From contig NC_081844.1 in assembly GCF_963259705.1 (NCBI RefSeq), positions 44,147,341 through 44,211,340 of the forward strand: 64,000 nt of DNA. Reading direction: 5' to 3'. The notes beneath the pieces are model-generated. The model searched no databases and was not told where the DNA came from. It worked only from the letters and a program-made list of their open reading frames with translations. This document shows positions 33,951-47,069 of this stretch, one piece after another. The DNA comes from Myotis daubentonii (lineage: Eukaryota; Chordata; Mammalia; Chiroptera; Vespertilionidae). A program made the translations under genes and the position numbers. Positions within the stretch are counted from its first letter, which is position 1; every line of letters starts with the position of its first letter.

Positions 33951-36900
33951 TTCATTTTCTTTGGGTATCATGAAGATATAGTTGACATACTGACACATAG
34001 CACTTTATAAGTTTAAGGCATACAACATAATGACTTAACTACATATATTGTGAAATGATTACCACAATATGTTTACTTAATATTCATCACTTAAATATAA
34101 AAACAAAAAATTAATGTTTTTCTTATGATAATAACTCTTAGCAATATTCAAATATACCATATGGCAGAGTTAATTATAGTTAGCATGTTGTATATTGCAT
34201 CCCCAGTACTTCCTTATAACTAGAAGCTTGTAACTTAACCAACTTCATCCAATTCCCCCACCCTTCACCACCTGCCTCTGATAACCACAGATCTGATCAA
34301 ATTTTCTGAATTCAATTTTTTTTTTATTTTAGACTCCAGATATAAGTATTTGGTTTTTAGCTGACATTTCACTTATCATAATGACCATTCGTGTTGCAAA
34401 TGGCAGGTCTTCTCCTTTTTGTGGCTGAATAATGTTCTATAGATTTATCCATTCATTTGTTGATGGACACAGGTTGCTTCTTTCTTGGCTGTTGTAAATG
34501 ATGCTGTACTGAACATGGGAGTCCAGGTGTCGCTTCAGCATAGTGATCTCATTTCCTCTGGATGTATACCTAGAAGTTGGGTCATAGTAGCGGTACCAAT
34601 CTACGTTGTCACCAGCAGGGCACAGGATTGCCTTTTCCCCACATTCTCATCAAGATCTGTCTCTTGACTTTTTGAAGATAGCCATCATGGCAGGCATCAA
34701 GTGATGTCTCATTGTGGTTTTGATTCCCATTTTTCTCTGTTGAGTTTTATGGATCCTTTATATATTTTGTATATTAACACCTAATTAGATGTGTGATTTG
34801 CACATATTTTCTCCAAAAGTGGAGATTGCCTTTCCTTTTTTTGTTGACCTTTTTTTTTTTTTTCTGTGCAGAAGGTTTTTAGTTTGATGTAACCCCACTT
34901 GTTTCTTTTTAATTTTGTTCCTTGTGCTTTAGGTGTCATATCCAAAAAATCATTCCAAAGACCAACGTCAAAAAGCTTTTCTCCTAAGTTTTCTTCTAGG
35001 CATTTTATGGTTTAAGATCTGATATTGAAGTCTGTTATTTATTTCAATAATTTTTGTGTGTGGTGTAAGATAGAGGTCTAGTTTTAGGTTTTCACATGTG
35101 AATATCCAAATTTCCCAGCACCAATTTTTAAATAGACTATTCTCTCCATTGAGTATTCATGATTTCCTTTCAAGTATTAGTTGACTGTTATGCATGGGTT
35201 TATCTCAATTATGTCCCACTAATCAATGTGTTGGTTTTTATACCAACACCATACTGTTTTGATTATGATAGTTTTATAATATAGCTTGAAATCAAGAAGT
35301 ATGAATCCCCTCACTTGCTTCTCAGGATTGCTTGGGCTATTTAGTGTGTTTTTTGTGTAGTTCCATACATATTTTAGGACTGTTTTTATTCTTTAAAAAA
35401 TGCCTTTGGAATCTGGATAGAGATTGCTTTGAATCTATACATGGCTTTGGCAGTATTTTTCAACTTATTTGTGTCTTTTATTTCTTTTTTATTACATTTA
35501 TTCCTAGTTATTTAATTGTTTTAGGTATATTATAAATGGGATCATTTTTAAAATTCATTTTTCATATAATTTGTTGGGTGTATAGAAATTCCACTAAATT
35601 TTGTATGTTAATTTTGTGTCCTGCAATTTTACTGACATTATTAACTAAATCTAACACTTATGGAATTTAGAACTTTCTTTATATAAAATCGTACCATTTG
35701 AAAAATAGATAAAATTTTATCTCTTCCTTTCCAATTCTGGTACCTTTTATTTCTTTTTTATTGATTGATAGCTCTGCCTTGGAAGTCTCTACTTTATTGA
35801 ATAGGTATGTTGACAGTGGGAGTCTTTGTATTATTCCTGATCTCAGACAAAATATTTTAACTTTTCACCATAGAATGTAAGATTAGCCCTGGGTTTGTCG
35901 TATATGGCATTTATTATTTTGAGATAAGTTCCTTCCATACTTAATTTGTTAGAGTTGTTATGAATGGATGTTGAATTTTGTCAAATGCTTTTTCTACATC
36001 TATTGAGATAATCATTTTTTTTCTTTCATTCCTTGCAATGCATCGCATTTACTGATTTGTGTGTGTGTTAAACCATCCTTGCATCGCAGGAATAAATCCC
36101 ACTTGATTATAGTGAATAATACCTTTAATGTGTTGCTAAATTTTGCTTGGTAGCATTTTTCAGAGTCTTTGCATTTATACTTTACAATTTATACAGATTG
36201 TAAACACACCTCTTTCATTTCTGATTTTATTTATTTGTGCCCGCCTCTTTTTTTTCTCCTTGATGAGTCTTGCTAGAGGCTTATCATTTATCTTTTCAAA
36301 GAACCAGCTCTTAGTTTTATTAATCATTTCTTATCTTTGTTTCTTTACTTAATTTGATTTTATTTGTTCCTCTTTTTCTTATTTCTTTATGTGTAAATTT
36401 AGATTGTTCGTTTGGGATCTTTGCTGCTTTTGAGATAGGTTGTACAGCTATACACTTTCATCTTACTAACTGATTTTGCTGCATCCCATAAATTAAGGTT
36501 GTGTTGTCATTTTCATTTGTCTCAAGGTAGTTTTTGATCCATTGATTGTTTAGAAGCCTGTTGTCTAATTACTGATTTTTTTCCAGTTTTATTCCTGTAG
36601 TAGATTTCTAGTTTAATGCCATTGTGGTCAGACAAAAATGCTTGACATAATTTCAAAATCCTCAAATTCATTGAGGCTTGTTTTCTAGCCTAGTATAGGA
36701 ACTATCCTGAAAAATCTTCCATGTGCACTCGAGAAAAACATGGAACCCATTGTTTTTAGATGAAATGCTCTATAAATGTAAAACTGGTCTAATGTGCCAT
36801 TAAAGGCCATTACTTATTAATTTTCTATTTAGATGATCTATCAAATGATGTAAGTGGAGCATTAAAGTCCCAAAATGTTATTGTATTACTTTGCATTTCA

Positions 36901-37935
36901 CCCTTTAATGTTTGCTTTAAATACTCGGGTGATCCTATGTTGGTGTATAGGCAGTTAAAATTGTTATATCCTCTTCTTGGATTGACCTTTTTAACGTTAT
37001 GTACATTCTTCTTTGTCTCTTTTTTACATTTTTTTAAAGTCTACTTTGTATCCCAGCTTTCTTTTCATTCCATTTGCATGGAATATCATTTTTATCCCTT
37101 TCCTTTCGATCTGTATGTGCTTTTCAATTTAAAGTGAGTCTCTTGCAAGCCATGTGTAAGTGGGTCCTGGTTTTGTGTGTGTTTTCTCCATTCTGCTTCT
37201 CTGTTGTCCCATTGGAGCATTTAGTCCATGTGAGTAATTATTGATAGGTATATTCTTATTATTATAATTTTGTTAATTACATTTTTTTTTCCTGTTTTTC
37301 TCTTGATCTCTTTCCTGATGATTTGTTGATTTTCTTTAGTGTTTCAATTGGATTCATTTTTCTGTGTATTCTGTATGCTTTTGGTTTATGACACCATGAG
37401 GTTTATATATATCCACCTATTTCTGTAGTAATCTATTTTAAGCTGATAGGCATTTAAGTTCAATTGCAGTCTAAAAGCACTACATTTCTACCCCTCTCCA
37501 CAACTTTGCTGGACAGGGCAGTCCTGTGTGCAGGTACCGCAGCATTTTGCGCAGCCCAGTGGATGCACAAATCAGCAGCCACAGGATCAGCCTCCAGCTG
37601 GAGAGGCCCCATGTATGCCCTCCTGTTTCTGCTGGATCTACCTCTAAGAAGGGTGGCTGGGGACACAATACAGTGCCCGAAGGTCATCCTGGAGAGCCTG
37701 GATGGAGTTCCCTCACCATCCACGTGCACGGGAAATGCAAACAATGATGCTCACCAGTTCCTGGGTCCTGAGTTGTTCCCTCAGCTCTTGGGGTTCCCTG
37801 TAGTTTCTCTTGCTTGTCTTTCAGAAGCTGTTGAATTGGCTCTCAGTTGTCTCTAGGAGGAATTGCTCCAAATGTACAATAAGTATACGTTTGGTGTGTT
37901 GTTGGGAGGGGGAGAGCTCAGCGTCCACCTTGGAC
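33951..37935 (-). mobile_element. Old LINE-1, 3' UTR to ORF2 start plus GC-rich 5' part
   Basis: Complement of L1: 3' UTR from about 33951 ('gaagatatagttgacatact'), ORF2 through reverse transcriptase (34380-36600), and endonuclease (36930-37300, with 'ttagtccatgtgagtaatta'). From about 37440 to 37935 a GC-richer segment follows that resembles an L1 5' UTR, again without ORF1 between. The 130-codon plus-strand frame at 37464-37856 lies in this 5' segment, shows no domain and has open frames opposite it. I regard it as non-coding. Confidence 0.75.
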
Positions 37936-37964
37936 CCACCTCCTCACCTAATATTCAACTGATA

Positions 37965-38100
37965 GAAAAGTAAACAGCTGCCATTATTGGATAGCTAGGG
38001 ATTCTATCCAACTTTAAAATGGTCAATCCAAGAAGAGGATATAACAATTTTAACTGCCTATACACCAACATATACCCAAGTATTTAAAGGAAAGAAAGAG
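37965..38100 (+). mobile_element. LINE-1 ORF2 fragment, plus strand
   Basis: 'tccaagaagaggatataaca' and 'actgcctatacaccaacata' correspond to the ORF2 endonuclease segment around ILNIYAPN. It is short, with both ends lost. Confidence 0.65.
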
Positions 38101-39356
38101 TATTATATTTTCCATAAAACTTCCAAAGTAATTGAAGTGTATTTTAAAATGTCATAGAGAACTGGGAAGGAAGGAAACAAAGAGAAAGATATAGAAAGGG
38201 AGATAGAGCAATAGGTAATCTAGTGCTATTTGTAGTTCTTTATCTGTATTAATAAGATTTTTTTTCTGCCCTATGCTTTTAAAGAAAATGCAAAAGTCAG
38301 TCAGTTGCTGAAGCTAACAGCACACTACCAGTGGTAGTCATATATTATGTTTTAATTTAGAATACTGCTGCCTAAAAGTCTTGTTTACCTCTCTTGATCT
38401 GTAGGATTTTTGCTCAAGAGGGCTATGTATGCAAGAAAAAATTACTGGATAGGGTAGAAAAAAAAACTTGGAGAAACATTTAATACTCATAAACTTTAGG
38501 GTATTTCTGAAAGAAAAGAAAAACTGAAATAAATTATAAACCGAACTGCTTGAGTGGGTTTCATATTCACAGCCCTGGAAACTCAGGGGCAGTCGGTAAA
38601 TCTAACCATTAACATGGAAAGGGATGGGAAGCTGATTTCACACACTCAGGCAACCAGGCCTGTCTTGTGTTGCCCACATGTGTTTACAGCATTGGATTAC
38701 GAAGTAAAAGAAAACTGTAGGGGCAGACACAGTTCTAAGAACAGTGTCTCTGACCAGAAGTGAAACAGGATCCAATCAATAGCTCAGATTCTTATCACTA
38801 GCTTGGTAACCTCTCCACTGCGGTTAGTGAATATGGAAGGTGAACATGAAATAACAGAATTTGGGCAGAAGAACTTTTTCCATCCCAACACATGACCATA
38901 ATTTTAAATTTTTGAGTACATGAAAAGCATCGCTTTTACTGATAATATCTTAAATTTAATTTTTACTAAAATGATTTATATTTGTAAATATAGATGGTAT
39001 TAAAAGTGCCAATAAAAACAAAACCAGCATCTGCTTCTTCACCAGTCTTTACAAAAATTCTACTCTTCGGAGACTATTTGTAATTATCACCTGTTTATCA
39101 TGGTATTTACTTCTAATATTCTAAATACCTCTACCTCTGTAAGGATTAGATGTTATCTGATGCCTTTTTACTGGGAAGGATGGGGGTTTTAGCCCACACT
39201 TTCTCATTATCAAATACATATTTGGACTAATACAATGGTTTAAGTCAATGTTCAATGTTTACATTCACATCTCTATGTAAATGTTATTTTCAGCTGATGC
39301 AGCTGAAATGCATTTCATAATTAAATTTGCTTTCTACAGCTTATTTCTCTCCCTTC
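38101..39356. other. No gene seen
   Basis: Unassigned. The frame at 38554-38763 has mixed composition but no recognisable motif or splice context. Confidence 0.45.
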
Positions 39357-39364
39357 AGTTAAAC

Positions 39365-39675
39365 CAGTGGTTCTCAACCTTCTTAATGCCGCGACCCTTT
39401 AATACAGTTCCTCATGTTGTGGTGACCCCCAATCATAAAATTATTTTCATTGCTACTTCATAACTGTCATTTTGCTACTGTTATGAATCATAATGTAAAT
39501 ATCTGATATGCAGGATGTATTTTCATTGTTACAAATTGAACATAATTAAAGCACAGTGATTAATCACAAAAACAATATGTAATTATATATGTATTTCCCA
39601 ATGGTCTTAGGCGACCCCTGTGAAAGGGCCGTTTGACCCCCAAAGGGGTCGCGACCCACAGGTTGAGAACCGCTG
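39365..39675 (+). mobile_element. hAT-type MITE with target duplication
   Basis: A 311-bp element with inverted ends CAGTGGTTCTCAACCT and, in complement, CAGCGGTTCTCAACCTGTGG. It is flanked by AGTTAAAC (39357-39364) and AGTTAAAG (39676-39683), an 8-bp duplication with one mismatch. The subterminal segment GGGGTCGCGACCC is a palindrome. The ends resemble URR1/Charlie-like hAT MITEs. The interior is AT-rich and non-coding. Confidence 0.92.
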
Positions 39676-39683
39676 AGTTAAAG

Positions 39684-40278
39684 TTGTTTTTAAAAAATAT
39701 TCTCTTACTGTGTACACACTTACCACTATTTCGCTCCCAAACTCTTAGACTACAAATCTCCTAGACATATGGAAGTCAGCTTTGTTTTTGTACTGGTGTC
39801 ATGCATCCTAGGGATGGTCAGTTCTCCTGTGCTTACGTATTCTGATTGGGCTCTAGATTGGCCTGGTGATTTTCATTATACCCTCCTTTATTAGATGTTA
39901 CCTGAACACTTGTTTTCCAGATTCTTGGACTATTCCTCCATTTTAATGAAATGCAATCTCCAGTAGTTGGCTCACAAATTTTGTTAAAATGATCAATGAG
40001 CCGCAGATGACTTTAAACCTAATTTATTCAACTTTTTCTGCCAGTTATTATACAATTTACTTCCATAAAAATATGAAATACACAAACATATATGTCATAC
40101 CAGATATTTTTCCGTAGGACAAAGCATGTTTGGGGGCTGGATTAGGAGCCCTTCAAAGTTAATAGCCAGTTTTTTTTATTACTGTGTTATTGCATTAAAC
40201 TAGAAAAAACTTACCTGGCTGTACGAAAGGAGGTGATGATTTCTGAAGCATTTCCCTCCTGGGAGATTCTGATATTAG
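39684..40278. other. No gene seen
   Basis: Unassigned AT-rich sequence. Confidence 0.5.
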
Positions 40279-40290
40279 AAAACAGTTATT

Positions 40291-40449
40291 GCCTGGTCAG
40301 TGTGGTACAGTGGTTGAACCAGGAGGTAACTGCTGGATTCCTAGTCAGGGCACATGCCTGGGGCCATAGGCTTGATCCCCAGTAGGGGGTGTGCAAGAAG
40401 CAGGTGATCAATGATTCTCTCCCTTTCTGAAATCAGTAAAAAATACATT
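40291..40449 (+). mobile_element. Ves SINE, diverged
   Basis: GCCTGGTCAGTGTGGTACAG at the start, an internally shortened A-B box region, GGCTTGATCCCCAGTAGGGG, and tail ending in an A-rich run. The flanks GAAAACAGTTATT and GAAAACAATTGTA suggest a worn target duplication. Confidence 0.8.
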
Positions 40450-40575
40450 AAGAAAACAATTGTAAAGGTACTGCAGTTCATGTAAAGGAGATATATGCAA
40501 AGTATCTTTCTCTCCTAGTCTTTCACATAGTCATACTCTAAGTAATGTTTTACTTTTTGCTTAAATTCAGTATTT

Positions 40576-41990
40576 GTTTATTTATATATTTATTTTGTTT
40601 GTTTGTGAAAGTGAACATTTTTCCTTTCTTGAGCACCCAACATTTTGCCTTTTTTATTGTTCCAAGTATTACAAATACTAGTACATATGTCTCCTTTTTT
40701 TTCCTAATTGACCTTCCCCAGGCCCTCACCCACTCCCAGGGTCTTGTGTCCATTGGTTATGCTCCTATGCATGCATCCTTTGGTTGATCTCTTACCTCCC
40801 CACCTTCAATCCTCCCCAACCTTCCTGCTGTAGTTTGACAGTCTGTTTGATGCTTCTCTTCCTTCTCTTCCTCTATCTATTTTTTTCATCAGTTTATAAT
40901 GGTCTTTATTATCTACAAATGAGTGAGATCATGTGGTATTTATCCTTCTCTGACTGGCTTATTTCACTTAGCACAATGCTCTCCAGTTCCATCCATGCTG
41001 TTGCAAACAGTAAGAATTCCTTCTTTTTTATAGCAGCATAGTATTCAAATGTGTAGACTCATCTGCTAATGGACATTTAGGCTGTTTCTAAATCTTAGCT
41101 ATTATAAATTGTGCTGCTAGGAACATAGGGGTGCATATATCCTTTCTGATTGGTGTTTTTTTTTCTTGGGATATATTCCTAGAAGTGGTATTACTGGGTC
41201 AAATGGCAGTTCCATTTTTAGTTTTTTGAGGAAATGCCATACCGTTTTCCACAGTGGCTGCACCAGTCTGCATTCTCACCAGCAGTGAACGAGGGTTCCT
41301 TTTTCTCGGGATCCTCTCCAGCACTTGTCGTTTGTTGATTTGTTGATGATAGCCATTCTGACAGGTGTGAGATGGTACCTCATTGTTGTTTTGATTTTCA
41401 TCTCTCAGATAATTAGTGACTTTGAGCATGTTTTCATATGTCTCTTGGCCCTCTAAATGTCCTCCTTCAAAAAGTGTCTATTTAGGTCCTTTGCCCATTT
41501 TTTGATTGGATCATTTATCTTCCTTTTGTTAAGTTGTATGAGTTCCCTGTAAATGTTGGAGATCAAACGCTTATCAGTGATAACATTGGCAAATATGTTC
41601 TCCCATGCAGTGGGCTTTCTTGTTGTTTTGTTGATGGTTTCTTTTGCTGTGCAGAAGCTTTTTATTTTGATGTAGTCCCATTTGTTTATTTTCTCCGTAG
41701 TTTCCATTATCCTAGGAGCTGTATCGTTAAATATATTGCTATGACAAATGTCTGCTATTTTGCTGTCTATGGCTTCTCTAATATTTTTATGGTTTCCCGT
41801 CTTATGTTTAAATTCTTTATCCATTTTGAGTTTATTTTTGTGTATGGTTTAAGTTGACGGTCTAGTTTCATTTTTTTGCAAGTATCTGTCCAGTTTTCCC
41901 AACACCATTTATTGAAGAGACTGTCTTGACTCCATTGTATGCTCTTGCCTCCTTTGTCAAATATTAGTTGAGCATAATGGTTTGTGTCGA
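40576..41990 (-). mobile_element. Young LINE-1, 5'-truncated, 15-bp target duplication
   Basis: Flanked by perfect TTAAATTCAGTATTT at 40561-40575 and 41991-42005. On the minus strand it runs from the distal ORF2 to the 3' UTR and tail. A 123-codon open piece (41453-41824) contains INKWDYIKIKSFCTAKETIN, WENIFANVITDKRLISNIY and NDPIKKWAKDLNRHFLKEDI, the usual L1 ORF2 C-terminal landmarks. Further on, [17 protein letters not shown] sequence (41199-41429) lies in another frame, so at least one frameshift exists. The intact duplication and long open piece make this one of the younger L1s here. Confidence 0.93.
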
Positions 41991-42005
41991 TTAAATTCAG
42001 TATTT

Positions 42006-43500
42006 ATATTGCCCTTTATTCCCAGCCCCTGGAACACAACATTTCCTATGCAGAATCAACTGAAGAAGAACCCAAAATGAGAAAAAGCAGTTAGCCAAAG
42101 ACCCAACTTTAGAATGTTAATAACAAAAAATAACCCTGGCTAAAGAGTTTAACTAATTTAGAAGGAAATGATGCCCAAATTACTAAAAACATTAAATGCA
42201 ATGCGTTTGTAACTATGCAAACCTTGTGAATACCTTATGGATAACATGTTTTTGTTATTTTGAGTACCTCATTTTCATGGCATTCTCTGGATCATAATAT
42301 ACATGGTCCTTTAGAGCTGTCAAAATATCCTTGTAGACAAATGCAAGCTCTCTCACTGTTTTAAAATCCCAGAAGGCAAAATGTGTTATAGTAAACTATC
42401 ACAACTTAAAGTTACATTTAGCTTAATGTTTGTAAATAATTAGTATCTATTGAAAATAAACTTCCTTTAGGAAAACAGATGCAGATATTTATATTTGGTA
42501 GCTCCTTTTCTTCTAGTGTTTCATGACACTATGCTTAATATAAATATGACAAATCATGTAATTATAACTACTAAATAGTTGCATTTTTCCCTGTATTCTT
42601 TATGCTCTAAAGACCAAATGGTAGAAACAGCACTAGGAACTCATGATAGCCATGTGTTATCTTTGGATCTCAGTTTATTCTTTCTATGAAATGAGGAGGT
42701 GTTCTAGCAAATTATCTAATGTATTTTACCACCTATTTGTATTATCAATGTCAGCAAATAATTAAACTCTTCCCAACTTGGTTACATTATATGTAAAATG
42801 AATGGACAATATGAGCAAACATTCCAGTACATTTTATAAATTTATTTGTTTTCATTTAGATTGTAGAGAACATTTTGAATATTCAAATGGCCAATAACAC
42901 TTTCCTCACTACAAAATCCTAAATGAAGTAAATAAATAAATAAATAAATAATCAAAAGATGAATCCAAACAAACAGCTGTAGCTATAAGAAATGCTTAAA
43001 ATGTTTTTGGCAGTCATTGTTTGGTCCTTTCCTCATGTTGATATATTGGCCACATCAATAAGTTACTGTGTATCAGCTCTAAAATAGAAATCTAAATTGC
43101 AGCATAAAGTATCATAGAGAAAATGTTGATGATATAGTAATAAATATGTTAAGAAATTGAAAGTAAATAGGGATCTACTTTAAAAGTTATTTTTAGGATT
43201 ATATATCTTAAGTTTATATAGAATAGGAAGCAATCAAATGTCTATCTCTATTGCAGGATTAAAATATGATTGTACAACTGCATGACAATATATCAGGTTA
43301 CTAGAGTGCCATTGGGAATATAGTGGAGAAGAAAGTGCCAGGAATCTGTTTCTGTGTCTAGAAAATAATTGTATGACATACAATGAAGTGACTATTTTGA
43401 AACATTGGAATCTATTTGAATGTTTCAATATCCAGGAAAAAGACTGACTGATAAACTGCAATTAATATTTGTGAGTTTTAGTCCTCAACATGGTAGTGGC
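42006..43500. other. No gene seen; small (AATA)n
   Basis: Mostly AT-rich unassigned sequence with (AAAT)n at about 42928-42950. The frame at 43234-43461 has no recognisable domain. Confidence 0.45.
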
Positions 43501-43739
43501 TACCTATCCCACAGCCCTAAGCCCTGTGGCCAGGAAGCTATTGGGATGGCAACCTGTGCTTCTGGCATGGCTTGTTGGAGCCAGGATGGATAATATAAGG
43601 ACCTTGTCCTCCAAATATGAGGTTATGTGTTCTGATTTCTAACAGTTGCTTCTGATGACCAAGATGCTGTCCATCACGGTTTTACCTCACTAGCTAAGGA
43701 GGCACCAGGAAATTTAAAGGGGCAACATCATGGTTTTTC

Positions 43740-44815
43740 TATACATTCAAAAACAACAAGGTATATAGGAGAAATCAGCCACTGTACATGCCCAAGGAGA
43801 GAAGTAGGCACAGAAAAGACTATAAGCTTTCACCTCAAGCTGATTACCAATATAAAACACCTACAACAATCAGAGAGTAAACCCTCTGGAAGGGGGATAA
43901 TCTGATATTCAGAGTTACCACATAATTAAATTAAAATAAAATTTTCAACTAAAAAAGTCACAAAACATATAAGGAAACAGGAAAGTATGGATTATTCAAA
44001 AGAACAAAATAAATTGACAGACATCAGACTTAATGGACAAAGATTTGAAAATCACTGTGTTAAAAATGCTCAAAGAGCTAAAGAAAGATATGATAAGGAA
44101 GTGATGTATGAAGGAAATGAGAATACCAATAAAGAGATAATTATTCAAAAGGAGCCGAAAGAAATTCTAGGGCTTTAAAGTAGAATCATTGAAATTAAAA
44201 TTGCACAAGAAGAATTCAAAAAACAGATTTGACACATAGAAGAAGGAATCAGCAAGTGTGAAGATAGAACATTTGAAATTATTGAGTTGGAAAATAGAAC
44301 AAAGAATGAAGCAAAGTGAACCAGAGCCTAAGGGATCTGTGAGATACCCTAAAACAGAGGAACATATACATTAGGAATTCAAGAAGGAAAAGAAAAATGT
44401 TAAAGAAATTTTTATGAAATTCATGAATATACATCTTCAAGAAGCTCAAACTCCAGGTAAGAATACATTACAATCAAACTCTTAAAAGACGAAGAGAGAA
44501 TCTTCAAAACAGCAAGAGAAATTCATCACAAACCAAGGATTATTAAAAAGTTTGAGTCAGTTTCTCATAAGAAACCTTGGCGGCCCAAAGATGGACTGGT
44601 AATATTCAAAATGCGGAAAGAAAAAGCCATCAAATGACATTTCTTTATCCAACAGAACTGTCCTTCAAAAAATGAGGGAGATATTAAGAAAGCCAGAGAT
44701 AAACAAAAGCTGAGGGAATTCATTACAAGTAGATCTGCCTTCAGAGAAATGTTAAAAGGGAGTCTTTCAGGTTGGCATAAAAGAAGACTAGACAGAAATT
44801 TTAAACCATAGAAAA
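43740..44815 (+). mobile_element. Half-L1 (HAL1)-like or L1 ORF1 fragment
   Basis: Plus strand shows ORF1-type text: 'aggaagtgatgtatgaagga', a lysine/glutamate-rich coiled-coil-like frame (43987-44178), 'aactgtccttcaaaaaatga', 'gataaacaaaagctgaggga' and 'agaaatgttaaaagggagtc'. This order (ORF1 then 3' UTR) fits HAL1, an L1 relative with ORF1 only. Stops and frameshifts are frequent. Confidence 0.65.
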
Positions 44816-44824
44816 AATTAAAAA

Positions 44825-44955
44825 TCCACATTGTTCCTTTTCCCCCAAACCTCGCCAAGACTTGTTTGTTGATTTATTGGTAAGATACACTCTAATATCT
44901 CATTGTGGTTTTAATTTGCATCTCTCTGATGACTATTGATGTTGAGCCTCTTTTC
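44825..44955 (-). mobile_element. Small L1 ORF2 fragment, minus strand
   Basis: 'taatatctcattgtggtttt' and 'atttgcatctctctgatgac' are complement landmarks of L1 ORF2. It is short and ends abruptly before a plus-strand L1 piece. Confidence 0.6.
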
Positions 44956-44959
44956 TGTG

Positions 44960-45300
44960 GGAATGCAGATTGGTGAAGCCACTGTGGGAAGGAGAATAGA
45001 GCTACCTCAAAACACTTTAAAACGGCCCTGACCGGTTTGGCTCGGTGGATAGAGTATCAGCCTGAGGACTGAGAGGTCCCAGGTTCGATTCTGGGTTGCG
45101 GGCACATCCCCAGTGGGAGGTGTGCAGGAGGCAGCTGATCGATGTTTCTCTCTCATCGATGTTTCTAACTCTCTATCCCTCTCCCTTCCTCTCTATAAAA
45201 AATCAATAACATATATTAAAACAACAACAACAAAATAAAACTTTAAAATGAAATGTAAAAACAAAAAACAAAAACAGGTTTGGGGCCTAAGTCAAAAATC
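44960..45300 (+). mobile_element. L1 fragment split by a Ves SINE
   Basis: 'aatgcagattggtgaagcca' and 'gagctacctcaaaacacttt' match the ORF2 C-terminal region on the plus strand. The insertion of the Ves SINE at 45025-45236 interrupts it, and the continuation is too diverged to follow far. Confidence 0.55.
45025..45236 (+). mobile_element. Ves SINE
   Basis: GCCCTGACCGGTTTGGCTCGG start and B-box GGTTCGATTC. About 22 bases after the B box seen in other copies are missing (a direct join to GGGTTGCGGGC). The tail ends in (AAC)n. Target duplication AAACTTTAAAATG-like on both sides. Confidence 0.9.
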
Positions 45301-46389
45301 AATACAAAAGGAAAATCTCATTCACTATCTAATTACATTTATTTTGACACAGTAATTGCATAAAATGAAAACATCTGCTTATAATGTCAGATATGCAAAG
45401 GTATGACAAATACAAATAAATAAACCCAAACTAAAAATTACCCAAATTTACATAATTGGGACAAAATTGACTAAATTGTGATTTGACACAACAAAATATT
45501 ATGCTGCTATTAAAGTGATATACATCAAGAACTATGGCTCTGAAAGAGTTTTTATAATACATTTGTAACAACAAATGAAAATTGTAGAGAGACAATCAGA
45601 CCATAATTCTACTTTAAAGATGAACACAATCAAGAAGAAACTGCCCTTTATATTCATATCTGATTGTATGAACATGGAGAATAGTGTGGAAAGGAACATG
45701 CCAGGTTTTCAGCCTATTTTATGAGGAAGGGTGGCAGCATGGAGAAAAATCATCTTTCAAAAGAGAAATCAGAAATAAAATATGCATGGTATATATTAAC
45801 AGAAAAGTTAAGTCTCTATGAATGACAACACTATAAATATGCAAAAACTGACAATGCAAAGACAAAGGCTAGAAGGCAAATTAAAAATATTAATTTGATT
45901 TTGATTTGGTGCTATGACCAATTTTAACCTGGGGTTTTGTTAATTTTAACATAGCTTCTTCAGTGAGGCAATGGGGGGAAAAGGCCTGGGGTTTGTTTTG
46001 TATAAATATTTATCAGGTTTTCTTTCAAATGCAATTTCTCCATAAAAATCTTCAGTACTTCAAATTGAAGTCCTTTGTTCCTCCTCTAATATATTATAGT
46101 AATTATGTCCTGCATAATGTAACAATTAAAACAATTAATCACCTACTGCACTTCATGACATCACTTTTTTTTCCTTCTTGACCTACATAGGTTTTAAATT
46201 CTTACTGACTTTAAGTATTTGTCACATTACTCAATTAGATTGTGAATTTCTGTGGCTAGAGAGGCTCTCTAATAAATCTCTGGACTTCTCAAATCATTCA
46301 CTACTTTGCTAGGCAAATTCAGATGCCCTCAATAAAAGTTGTGAAATTAATTTAAGAATAAGGCTTGTTGATCTAAGGAGGGCAATTTG
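45301..46389. other. No gene seen
   Basis: AT-rich and unassigned. Possible very old L1 traces near 45440-45540. The frame at 45963-46181 is not supported. Confidence 0.45.
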
Positions 46390-46861
46390 CTACCCCATTC
46401 CCTCACTCAACAAATATTTACTCAGTACTGGCGTTATTGGATAGAGGTCACTAATTGCTGACACTAAATGAAAATATACTATAAAAGCAAACACTGATAT
46501 GAACAATAAAGAACAAATAAGACATACCACGAAGGAGAAAAGGAAGAGAGAAATTTCTATTTTGACCAAGTGCCCTTGAGCAGAGACCTAAATGCTGTGA
46601 AGAAAGAAACTTGAGTGGGTAACAGAGAAAATTACTTCAGACAGGATGAGTTGGCTGTGTTCCAGGAAAGAAAGGAAGCCCCTATGGCCAGAGAACTATG
46701 AGCAAGAAAAAGAGGAGGGGAAAGAGGCCAGGCAAAGGGCCAGTTCATGCAGGTGCTTCTAGGATGTAGAATGTTATTCCAGAGTTTTAGGAAGCCATTA
46801 TTGTTTGACCAAAGAGGTGAGGAACATTTCCTAAATTCATTAAGGCTATCAATATATTTAA
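46390..46861 (+). repeat. Ancient interspersed repeat, family not assigned
   Basis: 'tgagcagagacctaaatgct', 'gttccaggaaagaaaggaag' and 'gaagccattattgtttgacc' match the same old repeat as 6215-7010. The minus-strand frame at 46632-46868 lies within it. Confidence 0.45.
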
Positions 46862-47064
46862 AATACATTTTTATTGATTTCAGAGAGGAAGGGAGAGAGA
46901 GATAGAAACATCAATGATGAGAAAGAATCATTTATCAGCTTCCTCCTGCACCCACCCTACTGGGGATTGATCCCACAACCCAGGCATGTGCCCTGACCAG
47001 GAATCCAACAGTGACCTCCTGGATCATAGGTCAATGCTCAATCACTGAGCCATGCTCACTGGGC
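46862..47064 (-). mobile_element. Ves SINE
   Basis: Minus-strand copy: tail complement TTTTTATTGATTTCAGAGAG, B-box complement GGGGATTGATCCCACAACC, head complement AATCACTGAGCCATGCTCAC. Diverged; no certain target duplication. Confidence 0.85.
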
Positions 47065-47069
47065 AGGCC

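Noticed and set aside
37464..37856. 130-codon plus-strand frame
   Set aside because: It is antisense to an L1 5' segment, with overlapping open frames and no domain.
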